A DNA stretch of 35,640 nt from Gemmatimonadales bacterium UBA7889 (GTDB lineage: Bacteria; Gemmatimonadota; Gemmatimonadetes; Longimicrobiales; Gaopeijiaceae): NCBI GenBank assembly GCA_002501085.1, contig DLRL01000079.1, positions 1 through 35,640 of the forward strand. Reading direction: 5' to 3'. The notes beneath the pieces were generated by a model. The model was not told the origin of the DNA and did no database searches. It saw only the letters and a program-made list of their open reading frames with translations. Made by a program: the position numbers and the translations under genes. Of the stretch, positions 23,955-31,842 are shown piece by piece (positions within the stretch are counted from its first letter, which is position 1; each line of letters starts with the position of its first letter).

Positions 23955-25691
23955 ATGACTAGGCGAATCAACGTGCTAACTGATGTGGTCGCGAATCAAA
24001 TCGCGGCAGGGGAGGTCGTTGAGCGACCCGCATCTATAGTTAAAGAATTAGTCGAAAACTCTCTTGATGCCCGTGCCTCGCGGGTTGAGGTTTCCTTGTT
24101 ACGAGGCGGAAAGGGTGAGGTACGCGTCAGTGACGACGGAATTGGTATGGGTCGTGAAGACGCGCTGCTAAGTCTTGATCGCCACGCTACGAGTAAAATT
24201 TCATCATCCTCAGATCTAGCTAGCGTGCACACCTTCGGATTTCGCGGTGAAGCACTGCCCTCGATTGCGGCTGTAAGTCGACTCAATCTCGATACCCGGG
24301 AAGCTGATCAGGGAGTGGGCACCCAGGTGGTAGTGAATGGTGGGCGTATCGATACGGTCGAGGATAGCGCTCGCCAGAGGGGTACTACGGTTGAGGTTAG
24401 GAATTTATTCTTTAATGCTCCTGCCCGCGCCAAGTTCTTGAAGTCGGTGAGCGTCGAAGTTCGAATAGCTAGTGACGTTCTGATGGGACTCGCATTAGCA
24501 AACCCACGAGTCAGCTTTTCTCTCACATCTAACAAGAGAAGCCTACTTGATCTTCCTGCAGTGGAAGATGCTGGTGCACGGGTAAGTCAAGTTTGGGGTC
24601 CAGATCAGGGCGGCACACTGATTCTTGCAAAAGCTGAAGGCTCGGGTCTCAAGGTCAAAGGTCTAATTCAGCGTCCTGATGCAGCAAAACCTGGTCACGG
24701 GAGGCGTTACTTGTTCGTGAACGGGCGCCCATTCAAGGCTCCAAAACTTGTTCAGGCGGCAGAGCGGGGGTACAGCACGACCATTCCACAGACAGCACGA
24801 CCCTGGATGTTCCTTTACCTACAAGTCTCTCCCGGTATCGTAGACGTCAACGTGCATCCAACTAAAGCCGAAGTACGGTTCGCTCAAGATTCTGAGATAG
24901 AGGATTTAGTGGAAAGAGCGGTGCGGTCTGCGTTGAAGGATGAAAAGAGCTCCGCAACGTTAGATAGAGAGCTAAGAACTCCCCGTTTGCCTGTTCATGA
25001 ACCAAAGGAAAATCTAGAACTGAGCAATCTGCCTACGGACGCTCAAATGGCTTTATTTCTAGCAGGATCTGAGATTGAGGGTCTTGCTAAGGAACAGTTA
25101 GCAAGGAAGCCGGAAGAGTCACAACCGAATCTTTGGCAGATTCTCAATACCTACATTCTCGCTGAGACACGAGACGGCATCCTGATAATAGACCAGCACT
25201 CAGCTCATGAGCGTGTGCTATTTCAGAGACTGATGGACGCGTTTGAACTGGGTGGGCGGGACGGACAGAAGCTTCTTTTCCCGTTGACAATCCGATTGAC
25301 GGCTCCGGAGTTGAAGTTGGTAGAAGAACTTCGCGGGTTACTTGATCGATCTGGTTTCGAGGTTGAGCCATTTGGTGGTGATACGGTGATCTTGAGGGCA
25401 GTGCCTAACCCCCATCCTTACTTCAATGCCGAGCGTGCGTTTCGGGAGATGATCAATGAGCTCACCCACGGCTCCGAGTTAGTCCGCTCAGCGAAAAATC
25501 AGCATGAGAAGATTGCGATGACGTTTGCCTGTAAGGGTTCGATCAAAGCCGGTCAGCAGTTGGCCGATATCGAGATGCAAGAGCTTTTTGATCAACTCTT
25601 TTCTACTGACCTCCCGCATCATGACGTTCATGGTCGTCCGACGATTATTCGGCTTTCAAGTGCGGAGCTTGCGAGGAAATTTGGGCGGTGA
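23955..25691 (+). CDS. mutL: DNA mismatch repair protein MutL
   Basis: This 578-residue protein starts at ATG 23955, where the family N-terminus (MTRRINVLTDVVANQIAAGE) begins; an in-frame ATG at 23904 inside tatD is less likely. GHKL ATPase motifs: VVERPASIVKELVENSLDA (Glu34, Asn35), DDGIGM, the Thr-Ser-Lys-Ile pair and GFRGEALPSIAAVS. The C-terminal dimerisation domain has ACKGSIKAGQQ and HGRPTI. The endonuclease motif DQHA(x2)E(x4)E reads DQHSAHERVLFQ (413-424), so the Ala and the last Glu are changed. MutL couples MutS mismatch recognition to strand removal. Its stop overlaps the miaA start. Confidence 0.95.
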   Translation: MTRRINVLTDVVANQIAAGEVVERPASIVKELVENSLDARASRVEVSLLRGGKGEVRVSDDGIGMGREDALLSLDRHATSKISSSSDLASVHTFGFRGEALPSIAAVSRLNLDTREADQGVGTQVVVNGGRIDTVEDSARQRGTTVEVRNLFFNAPARAKFLKSVSVEVRIASDVLMGLALANPRVSFSLTSNKRSLLDLPAVEDAGARVSQVWGPDQGGTLILAKAEGSGLKVKGLIQRPDAAKPGHGRRYLFVNGRPFKAPKLVQAAERGYSTTIPQTARPWMFLYLQVSPGIVDVNVHPTKAEVRFAQDSEIEDLVERAVRSALKDEKSSATLDRELRTPRLPVHEPKENLELSNLPTDAQMALFLAGSEIEGLAKEQLARKPEESQPNLWQILNTYILAETRDGILIIDQHSAHERVLFQRLMDAFELGGRDGQKLLFPLTIRLTAPELKLVEELRGLLDRSGFEVEPFGGDTVILRAVPNPHPYFNAERAFREMINELTHGSELVRSAKNQHEKIAMTFACKGSIKAGQQLADIEMQELFDQLFSTDLPHHDVHGRPTIIRLSSAELARKFGR

Positions 25692-26674
25692 TCTCCAAAC
25701 TCAAGCCGATCTTCATTGCACTAACGGGACCGACAACGTCCGGCAAGACACAACTCTCCTGTGCGCTTGCCCGGATCCTTGAAATCGAGATTATTTCAAT
25801 GGATTCCCGGCAGGTGTACAAAGGGATGGATATTGGGACTGACAAGGTACCTGCTGATGTAAGGACAAAGGTCCGACATCATGGGCTTGATTTGGTCCAG
25901 CCAAATGAGCGGTACTCAGCGGGACGATTCGCACGTGATGCACGTGCCTGGATAAGAGATATTATCAAGCGCGATCGGGTGCCGGTACTCGCAGGTGGTA
26001 CCGGCTTCTTCCTCAGAGCGATCACAGAGCCAATTTTTGCTGAGCCTCCAGTAGATTCAGCACGCCTCAAAATGCTTCGCCGGTACCTAAGTACTCTTGA
26101 CCACAGGGTACTTGCTAAATGGGTTGGAAGGTTGGATCCAGAGAGGGCTTCTTTGGCAATTGATGGTGGTCCTCAGCGCATGAGTCGCACTATCGAAATG
26201 GCTTTGTTAACAGGGTGCCCTCTTTCCAGTTGGCATAGGGAATCACCGCTTGATGCTATGGCACTTACTGGCCTCATAATTCAGCTTGAGCTTTCTCGCG
26301 AAGAGATAGACAAGAGAATCAATGAGCGTGTGACATATATGGTAGAGCAGGGCTTGGTCGGTGAGGTGCGCAGCTTACTTGAAGCCGGCTATACTTTTGA
26401 TGATCCGGGAATGACTGCAACTGGTTATCGTGAAATAGCGCAGTACTTGGAGGGTGATCAGACGCTTGAAGAAGCCATGGAAGAGATACGCAAGAATACA
26501 CGACGTTATGCTAGAAGACAGCTTACCTGGTTCCGTAATCAGCTTCCGTCGACAGTTCGCATAATTGATGCCACAGCCTCTATAGATTTGCAGGCCACGG
26601 CAGTGCTTGATGCATGGGTTGAGGTTCATGAACAAACTGGCCCTCAGATCCGAGGCGATGAGCCCAGCTTATGA
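25688..26674 (+). CDS. miaA: tRNA dimethylallyltransferase MiaA
   Basis: This 328-residue enzyme adds a dimethylallyl group to N6 of A37 in tRNAs reading UNN codons. It has the P-loop GPTTSGKT (14-21), DSRQVYKGMDIGTDK (39-53), the AGGTGFFLRAI strand, and ATGYREIAQYLEG in the C-terminal domain. The start is GTG 25688 overlapping the mutL TGA by 4 bases. A mutL-miaA pair is common in bacteria. The bshA gene begins within its stop codon (ATGA). Confidence 0.95.
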   Translation: MISKLKPIFIALTGPTTSGKTQLSCALARILEIEIISMDSRQVYKGMDIGTDKVPADVRTKVRHHGLDLVQPNERYSAGRFARDARAWIRDIIKRDRVPVLAGGTGFFLRAITEPIFAEPPVDSARLKMLRRYLSTLDHRVLAKWVGRLDPERASLAIDGGPQRMSRTIEMALLTGCPLSSWHRESPLDAMALTGLIIQLELSREEIDKRINERVTYMVEQGLVGEVRSLLEAGYTFDDPGMTATGYREIAQYLEGDQTLEEAMEEIRKNTRRYARRQLTWFRNQLPSTVRIIDATASIDLQATAVLDAWVEVHEQTGPQIRGDEPSL

Positions 26675-27807
26675 AGATTGGGATTACCTGCTATCCGACT
26701 TATGGGGGATCTGGGGCTGTAGCTACACATCTTGGCCTTGAGCTGGCAGAGAGAGGCCACGAGGTACACTTCATATCATACGATCAGCCCTTCCGTTTGG
26801 CGCATTTTCATGAACGCATCTTCTTCCATGAAGTCGAAATGGAAGATTATCCCCTGTTCAAGCACCCTCCTTATGCATTGGCTTTAGCGGTCGCTTTGCA
26901 TGACGCAGTTCGAAAACATGAACTAGACCTTGTTCATGTGCACTATGCGATACCACATGCTACGTCTGCCTGGGTGGCCTGTGAGATGCTCGAAGGGGAG
27001 AGGGACCTGAAGATCGTGACGACATTACATGGCACTGATATCACGCTGGTTGGCCTTCACCCCTCCTTCCAAGCCATCACACAGTTTTCGATTCTTCGCT
27101 CACATGGCTTAACCGCTGTTTCGGACTTTCTAAAGAGAGAGACTGTCCGTGACTTCTCGGTGCCAGAAAGCCGTATCGAAGTAGTACCAAATTTTGTCGA
27201 TACACGGATCTATCGACCTGGCCTAGAGCCTTGCCATCGGGCCACACTAGCCCCTGACGGTGAAAAAATCATCATGCATATCTCGAACTTTCGACCTGTT
27301 AAGCGAGTGGAGGATGTCGTAGACGTATTCGCACGTGTTTTGGGAGAGATTCCATCCCGTCTAGTCCTCGTAGGTGATGGCCCGGATCTTCCACGTGCAC
27401 GCGCAAAGGTTGAGGAACTCGGAATCCGCGACAGGGTCGTATTCCTTGGGGAATACACACCCGTGCAAGAATTGCTATCATGCTCGGACTTATTCCTCCT
27501 GCCCTCCAGCAGCGAATCGTTTGGGTTGGCTGCGCTAGAGGCAATGGCGTGTGGATCTCCGGTAGTTGCATCTCGGGTTGGTGGCTTACCCGAGGTGATC
27601 ATCGATGGAAAAACCGGGTATTTATGTGAGGTTGGTGATATTGATGAGATGGCGGCTGCTAGCATCAGGATTTTGAGTGATGACAAGCACCGGAAGGAGC
27701 TATCCGATGCTGGACGCGCATTTGCGGTAAAGCACTTCTCCTCTGAACGCATTGTACCTCAATACGAAGAATATTATCGGCGAATCCTGGGATCTCGGTC
27801 TTTATGA
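26671..27807 (+). CDS. bshA: N-acetyl-alpha-D-glucosaminyl L-malate synthase BshA
   Basis: This 378-residue GT-B glycosyltransferase (family GT4) has the BshA-specific N-terminus ITCYPTYGGSGAVATHLGLE (4-23). It then shows HEVHFISYDQPFR, FFHEVEMEDYPLFKHPPY and HVHYAIPHATSAW, which separate BshA from other GT4 enzymes. The donor site SSSESFGLAALEAMACGSPV is near residue 275. It makes GlcNAc-malate, the first step of bacillithiol, a low-molecular-weight thiol. bshB and bshC are not in this window. It overlaps miaA and uppP by 4 bases on each side. Confidence 0.95.
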   Translation: MKIGITCYPTYGGSGAVATHLGLELAERGHEVHFISYDQPFRLAHFHERIFFHEVEMEDYPLFKHPPYALALAVALHDAVRKHELDLVHVHYAIPHATSAWVACEMLEGERDLKIVTTLHGTDITLVGLHPSFQAITQFSILRSHGLTAVSDFLKRETVRDFSVPESRIEVVPNFVDTRIYRPGLEPCHRATLAPDGEKIIMHISNFRPVKRVEDVVDVFARVLGEIPSRLVLVGDGPDLPRARAKVEELGIRDRVVFLGEYTPVQELLSCSDLFLLPSSSESFGLAALEAMACGSPVVASRVGGLPEVIIDGKTGYLCEVGDIDEMAAASIRILSDDKHRKELSDAGRAFAVKHFSSERIVPQYEEYYRRILGSRSL

Positions 27808-28586
27808 CAGCCTTGGAAGCGCTCGTGCTTGGGATACTTCAGGGGGCTACAGAATTCTTGCCCATCTCCAGCTCTGGCCACCTAGTCATGGCGCAAGAAG
27901 TTCTAGACATCAAGGTGCCCGGCGTTCTCTTCGAAGTTTGGGTGCACCTGGCCACGTTGCTATCGATCCTCCTCATCTACCGGAACCGGATAGCCGAGTT
28001 ATCAAAAGGGATTCTGGATAAGAAACGGAATGCCTTTGAGTACATGGGCTTGGTTGGGTTGGCTACTCTTCCTGCCGTTGTTACAGGCCTTTTTCTTGGT
28101 GATCTGGTGAAAGTGATGTTTGAGAGTCCTGTGGTTCCCGGGGTAGCTCTTCTGGTGACAGGAGGAGTCCTTTGGACGAGCCGGAGAATTTCTATCCCTT
28201 CCGAGGGAGACCGTCCCGGGTGGATTGGTGCGCTAGTGATCGGCTTGGCCCAGGCGTTCGCCCTGATTCCCGGTATCTCCCGTTCCGGGACAACGGTAGT
28301 CGTGGCGCTGTGGTTGGGCCTAAAGGCTGAGGATGCAGCAGCATTTTCTTTCCTTATGGCTATACCTGTGATCCTTGGAGCTACTCTCCTTCAGTTGCCT
28401 GAGATTGGCGCGTCGCAGTCGCTTCCGACTCTGACACTTTTATTGGCCGGTGCGGCTGCAGCTTTCACAGGTGTTCTAGCGATCCGGACCCTTATTACCA
28501 CTCTTGGAAAGGGCTCCTTTCATTTGTTTGGCATTTATTGCTGGATTATAGGAGCGCTCTTCCTCTCCTACCTGTGGGTGAAATAG
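27804..28586 (+). CDS. uppP: Undecaprenyl-diphosphatase UppP (BacA)
   Basis: This 260-residue integral membrane protein has about seven or eight hydrophobic segments and the two BacA motifs: QGATEFLPISSSGHL (13-27), with the conserved Glu and Ser residues, and IPGISRSGTT near residue 157. It removes a phosphate from undecaprenyl pyrophosphate to recycle the lipid carrier for peptidoglycan and other envelope polymers. It overlaps the bshA stop by ATGA. A 29-base gap precedes birA. Confidence 0.95.
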   Translation: MTALEALVLGILQGATEFLPISSSGHLVMAQEVLDIKVPGVLFEVWVHLATLLSILLIYRNRIAELSKGILDKKRNAFEYMGLVGLATLPAVVTGLFLGDLVKVMFESPVVPGVALLVTGGVLWTSRRISIPSEGDRPGWIGALVIGLAQAFALIPGISRSGTTVVVALWLGLKAEDAAAFSFLMAIPVILGATLLQLPEIGASQSLPTLTLLLAGAAAAFTGVLAIRTLITTLGKGSFHLFGIYCWIIGALFLSYLWVK

Positions 28587-28615
28587 GGATCTGACCCAGA
28601 TATGTGTATTGCTAG

Positions 28616-29392
28616 GTGTTGAACCGTTGGCAGGGTCGTCCAGTATCAGAATGGGCTGAAATATGGGATATTCCGTCTCTGGAAATATACCGCCGTGTTA
28701 GCTCCACTAATGACCGCCTGATCGATCTGGCTGAAGCTGAGCCGGCTTCATTCAGTGTGGTGATTGCAGATGAGCAGACAGTAGGACGTGGACGCGCTGG
28801 GAGTAAATGGCACTCACCGGATGGGACAGGACTCTTGATGTCGGTTCTTCTACCAGCCTTGTCAGGTCCTCAACCGTTTGCCCCTCTGATAGTAGGAATC
28901 GCGGTTGCCCGAGCTATAGAGGTTTTGGCTGATGGTTTCTCCGCTCAAATCAAATGGCCCAATGATGTTTTTCTCGAAGGGGGTAAGGTTGCTGGAATCC
29001 TTTGTGAGTCAGCAGGTGAGTGGATAGTTACAGGGGTAGGTGTAAATATCCGAACTCCGGTAGCCGGGTTCCCACCAGAATTCACAGGCCGTACTTCTTC
29101 ACTTGAGGAGGCTTGCCAGTTGACCTTGGCACCCAGCTACGTTGCAGAAGCTTTGATTTCCGAATTACACAAAGTTAAGCCGGTATTCGATGATCCTATG
29201 TATCTTGATCAGTTGCCCTCTGGACTCTATGAGGAACTCTTGAGCCGAGATGCACTTTTCGGATCAGAGGTGACGACGGAGCAGGAAGGAGGTGGTGTGG
29301 CACGCGGTATCGACGAACGAGGCGCACTCATACTGGAGCGTGAAGACAGCTCCCGGGTACGGGTAGTATCAGGAAGTGTGACTCTGATTTAA
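28616..29392 (+). CDS. birA: Biotin--[acetyl-CoA-carboxylase] ligase, monofunctional
   Basis: This 258-residue enzyme has the biotin-binding loop VGRGRAGSKWHS (56-67), the ATP/biotin core IKWPNDV (near 112) and GKVAGILCES, plus a short C-terminal SH3-like domain. It lacks the N-terminal helix-turn-helix of E. coli BirA, so it is a ligase only, not a repressor. It attaches biotin to the carboxyl carrier protein in the cytoplasm. The start is GTG 28616 (or TTG 28619); the ribosome site is weak. It is followed by coaX, a common pairing. Confidence 0.93.
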   Translation: MLNRWQGRPVSEWAEIWDIPSLEIYRRVSSTNDRLIDLAEAEPASFSVVIADEQTVGRGRAGSKWHSPDGTGLLMSVLLPALSGPQPFAPLIVGIAVARAIEVLADGFSAQIKWPNDVFLEGGKVAGILCESAGEWIVTGVGVNIRTPVAGFPPEFTGRTSSLEEACQLTLAPSYVAEALISELHKVKPVFDDPMYLDQLPSGLYEELLSRDALFGSEVTTEQEGGGVARGIDERGALILEREDSSRVRVVSGSVTLI

Positions 29393-29431
29393 CCCTGAGC
29401 ACCCAAAGCAGAGCTTCATTGGAGAGGTGAT

Positions 29432-30205
29432 ATGCAACTGGTTGTTGATGTAGGAAATACTGAAACCGTGATTGGACTGGCTTCAGGTAAGAGGGAATTG
29501 GCCGGCCACTGGCGAATCAGTTCAAGTGTGTCTCGGACGATTGATGAGATGACAGTATTGGTGCATGCGTTCTTATCCAATAATACCTTGGGCGACTCCA
29601 AGATTACGAGAGGTGTAGTAGGCTCAGTTGTTCCGACCGCCAACAGAGTATGGACGAAGACGTTACGGAGAATTGTGACGGGAGAGGTTCTGGTAATCGA
29701 TCCGCAATCTAATCTTCCAATCGAGCTTGATGTAGAAGAGCCGATGTCGGTTGGGGCAGATCGGATCGCCAACACTCTTGCTGCCCGTGAGCTATACCAT
29801 CGTGACACGATCGTTGTGGATCTGGGCACAGCTACGACTTTTGATTGTATAACGATGGAAGGAGTCTTCAAAGGAGGAGTGATCTCTCCGGGACTCCTGA
29901 CAGGCATCGACTGGCTCGCTTCAAGAACGGCGAAGTTACCGCGCGTTGAGCTAGCCCCCCCACCTGCGGTAATTGGCCGAAGGACTGAAACTTGTATCCA
30001 AAGCGGCATCTTTTATCAAGCGATCGACTCCATAGATGGGATGGTTCAACGGTTGAGAGAGGAATGGGATCGCCCGGACGCCTATGTAGTAGCTACCGGG
30101 GGTTTCTCCAATACTATCGGGCCACATTTGGAAAGGATCGACAGGATCGAACCGTTTCTCACTCTCTTCGGCCTAGCGATGGCTGGCGAGTATTTAGAGG
30201 GGTAG
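29432..30205 (+). CDS. coaX: Type III pantothenate kinase CoaX
   Basis: This 257-residue ASKHA-fold kinase has the phosphate-binding LVVDVGNTETVIG (3-15), the pantothenate-site VGADRIANTLAA (107-118) and DLGTATTFDCI (130-140). It then has GVISPGLLTGIDWLASRTAKLP and a late VVATGGFS. It phosphorylates pantothenate, the first step of CoA synthesis; type III enzymes are not inhibited by CoA. GGAGAGGTGAT precedes the ATG. The biotin ligase and CoaX pair links two acyl-metabolism cofactors. Confidence 0.95.
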   Translation: MQLVVDVGNTETVIGLASGKRELAGHWRISSSVSRTIDEMTVLVHAFLSNNTLGDSKITRGVVGSVVPTANRVWTKTLRRIVTGEVLVIDPQSNLPIELDVEEPMSVGADRIANTLAARELYHRDTIVVDLGTATTFDCITMEGVFKGGVISPGLLTGIDWLASRTAKLPRVELAPPPAVIGRRTETCIQSGIFYQAIDSIDGMVQRLREEWDRPDAYVVATGGFSNTIGPHLERIDRIEPFLTLFGLAMAGEYLEG

Positions 30206-30245
30206 ATTTGAACTTGAATTCACTCCGATTCTGGCCTCGAACCCC

Positions 30246-31322
30246 ATGACTCTATCCCCTGTATTCCGGTCTCAGGATGCGGTGCGCCTGCTAGAGAAAC
30301 ACGGTGTATGGACTCGTCTTGGGAGTGATGTGGAAGCTCAGGCAGAAGCGGTGCGGATTGTGCACGCAGATCTTCGAACGCTGATTGCGGAACAATTCCT
30401 TACTGAAGCGCCGCACGTTCCATCGGCAGCCGAAGCTATGACTCCGGAAGGGCTTCATTTTCTTCAGGAGTATTTTTTCCTCATTCTCTTCCGCTCCATC
30501 TTCGCTGCGATAGGTGTTCCGAAGGCGCGCCTGACGCTCTATACGGAGCTGAATTTTTGCATCAAGGGAACGATAACCGCCGCTGATAACATTTTTGATG
30601 ACCAGGCCAAGACGCTTTTGCCCCTTGCACCGAACACGGGTGCCCGCTTCATGTCGATTCTTCAATTGATGTCGTTCGAACGCTTGTTACGGAGGACACT
30701 TGAAAGGGGACGAGTCAAGGGGATTCTTAATGGGACTCAGTGTGATGCGATACAGCGTGAATTACTTGATCGCATGGCGTTGATCGGTAGGCTAGAGGGG
30801 TCGGAAGAGGAGGGTGTCGAAGAAATCGCTAGGCCAGAAGTGATGCTCGACAACGTTCACCGTATTCGTGGAGGTGACCTCTTCGCACTCGCGTTTGCAG
30901 CACCGAAGGTGTTAGAAAAAAGCGGACTGAGTGAGAAGCTGTCTGAGGCAGAGTGCGCGGTTGCACAACTTGGCACGGCATTCCAAATCGTTGATGACCT
31001 TACTGACTTTGAGGTTGATGTTGACCGGCGGAGCAATAATCTGCTTGTCTCGCAGATTCACCACCACGGATCGGAAAAGGAAAAAGCGAGTCTGGCCAAA
31101 TTGCGGGCAAGTGAAGGGGTGTCCGATGGTCTTGTCGAATCTCTATTTCTGAATTCAGCTGGATCAGTACTCGACATCGCTTATTGTGAAGCAAGAGCAG
31201 CATTTATGGGGCTCGCAGACTTGGGCTACTGGTTCGACCCATCACTCGCGGAACAGGTTGTACACGCGATTGTTGGTCTCGATGGTGTTCTGCGTATGGA
31301 GGCTCTGGCGACCGGTGGATAG
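30246..31322 (+). CDS. Divergent class I isoprenoid synthase-like (polyprenyl synthetase-related) protein
   Basis: This 358-residue helical protein has no signal peptide. Two acidic clusters sit where trans-prenyltransferases have their Mg-binding motifs: AADNIFDDQ (Asp114, Asp118, Asp119) and FQIVDDLTDFEVD (Asp250, Asp251, Asp254). Between them, VHRIRGGDLFALAFAAP resembles the K-x-x-LF-x-A segment. The first motif is DxxxDD rather than the usual DDxxD, and the basic N-terminal diphosphate-binding residues are not obvious. It may be an active prenyl- or terpene-type synthase or a non-catalytic relative; the product cannot be named. No Shine-Dalgarno site precedes ATG 30246. It is 40 bases after coaX and is the last gene before the separately promoted groES-groEL. 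Confidence 0.65.
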   Translation: MTLSPVFRSQDAVRLLEKHGVWTRLGSDVEAQAEAVRIVHADLRTLIAEQFLTEAPHVPSAAEAMTPEGLHFLQEYFFLILFRSIFAAIGVPKARLTLYTELNFCIKGTITAADNIFDDQAKTLLPLAPNTGARFMSILQLMSFERLLRRTLERGRVKGILNGTQCDAIQRELLDRMALIGRLEGSEEEGVEEIARPEVMLDNVHRIRGGDLFALAFAAPKVLEKSGLSEKLSEAECAVAQLGTAFQIVDDLTDFEVDVDRRSNNLLVSQIHHHGSEKEKASLAKLRASEGVSDGLVESLFLNSAGSVLDIAYCEARAAFMGLADLGYWFDPSLAEQVVHAIVGLDGVLRMEALATGG

Positions 31323-31386
31323 CCTACTGCGAATGTCGAGTTCGGTATTTTTGGAGTCATAGCCAGCAATTCGAGAACGCTAACGC

Positions 31387-31416
31387 TTGACACCCCGAGT
31401 CTATTTTCGATCTTAC
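31387..31416 (+). promoter_or_regulatory. Candidate groESL promoter
   Basis: A perfect TTGACA at 31387-31392 is followed 17-18 bases later by a weaker -10 (ATCTTA/TCTTAC, 31410-31416). The expected start, near 31422, coincides with the CIRCE element, the usual arrangement. Confidence 0.5.
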
Positions 31417-31423
31417 CTCGCTC

Positions 31424-31450
31424 TTGGCACTCTCCTTATTAGAGTGCTAA
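31424..31450 (+). promoter_or_regulatory. CIRCE operator (HrcA site)
   Basis: TTGGCACTC - 9 bases - GAGTGCTAA matches the CIRCE consensus (TTAGCACTC-N9-GAGTGCTAA) with one change in the left arm. It lies 55 bases upstream of groES and implies heat-shock control by HrcA, which is encoded elsewhere. Confidence 0.95.
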
Positions 31451-31505
31451 GCCAAGAACTGATTTATCAGTTTAAGGCCCATTTCCATGTTTAGGAGGAG
31501 GCCAG

Positions 31506-31808
31506 ATGGGTGATGGCGCAAGCAATGTCAGGCCGTTGTCTGACCGCGTCGTGGTAAAGCCGCTTGAAGAAGCAGAACAGATGAAGGGTAGTATCTACAT
31601 CCCGGACACTGCCAAGGAGAAACCGTCGCAAGGAGAGATCATTGCGGTCGGCCCTGGCAAGATGTCTGATGAGGGTGCACGGATTGAGCCTGACGTAACA
31701 GTCGGAGATAAGGTTCTTTACGGGAAGTACAGCGGTACGGACGTCACGCTGGACGGTGACGAGTATCTGATTCTAAGAGAATCGGACATCCTCGCAATCG
31801 TTTCTTAG
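31506..31808 (+). CDS. groES: Co-chaperonin GroES
   Basis: This 100-residue protein has the GroES fold markers VRPLSDRVVVKPLEEAEQ (8-25), the mobile loop KGSIYIPDTAKEKPSQG, EIIAVGPGK and a C-terminal DEYLILRESDILAIVS. It forms the heptameric lid on GroEL. The start is fixed by GGAGGAGG ending about five bases before the ATG. The N-terminus is a few residues longer than usual (MGDGASN). It is the first gene of the CIRCE-controlled operon. Confidence 0.98.
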   Translation: MGDGASNVRPLSDRVVVKPLEEAEQMKGSIYIPDTAKEKPSQGEIIAVGPGKMSDEGARIEPDVTVGDKVLYGKYSGTDVTLDGDEYLILRESDILAIVS

Positions 31809-31842
31809 CGCAACGCAATTGACGAACTAGGAGATACGAATC

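Noticed and set aside
27210..27752. 180-codon frame on the minus strand inside bshA
   Set aside because: It is a shadow of the bshA coding frame, Ser/Arg/Thr-rich with no recognisable domain and no ribosome site.
29416..30009. 197-codon frame on the minus strand opposite coaX
   Set aside because: coaX is unmistakable on the other strand; the antisense frame has low-complexity Ser/Thr composition expected of a shadow.
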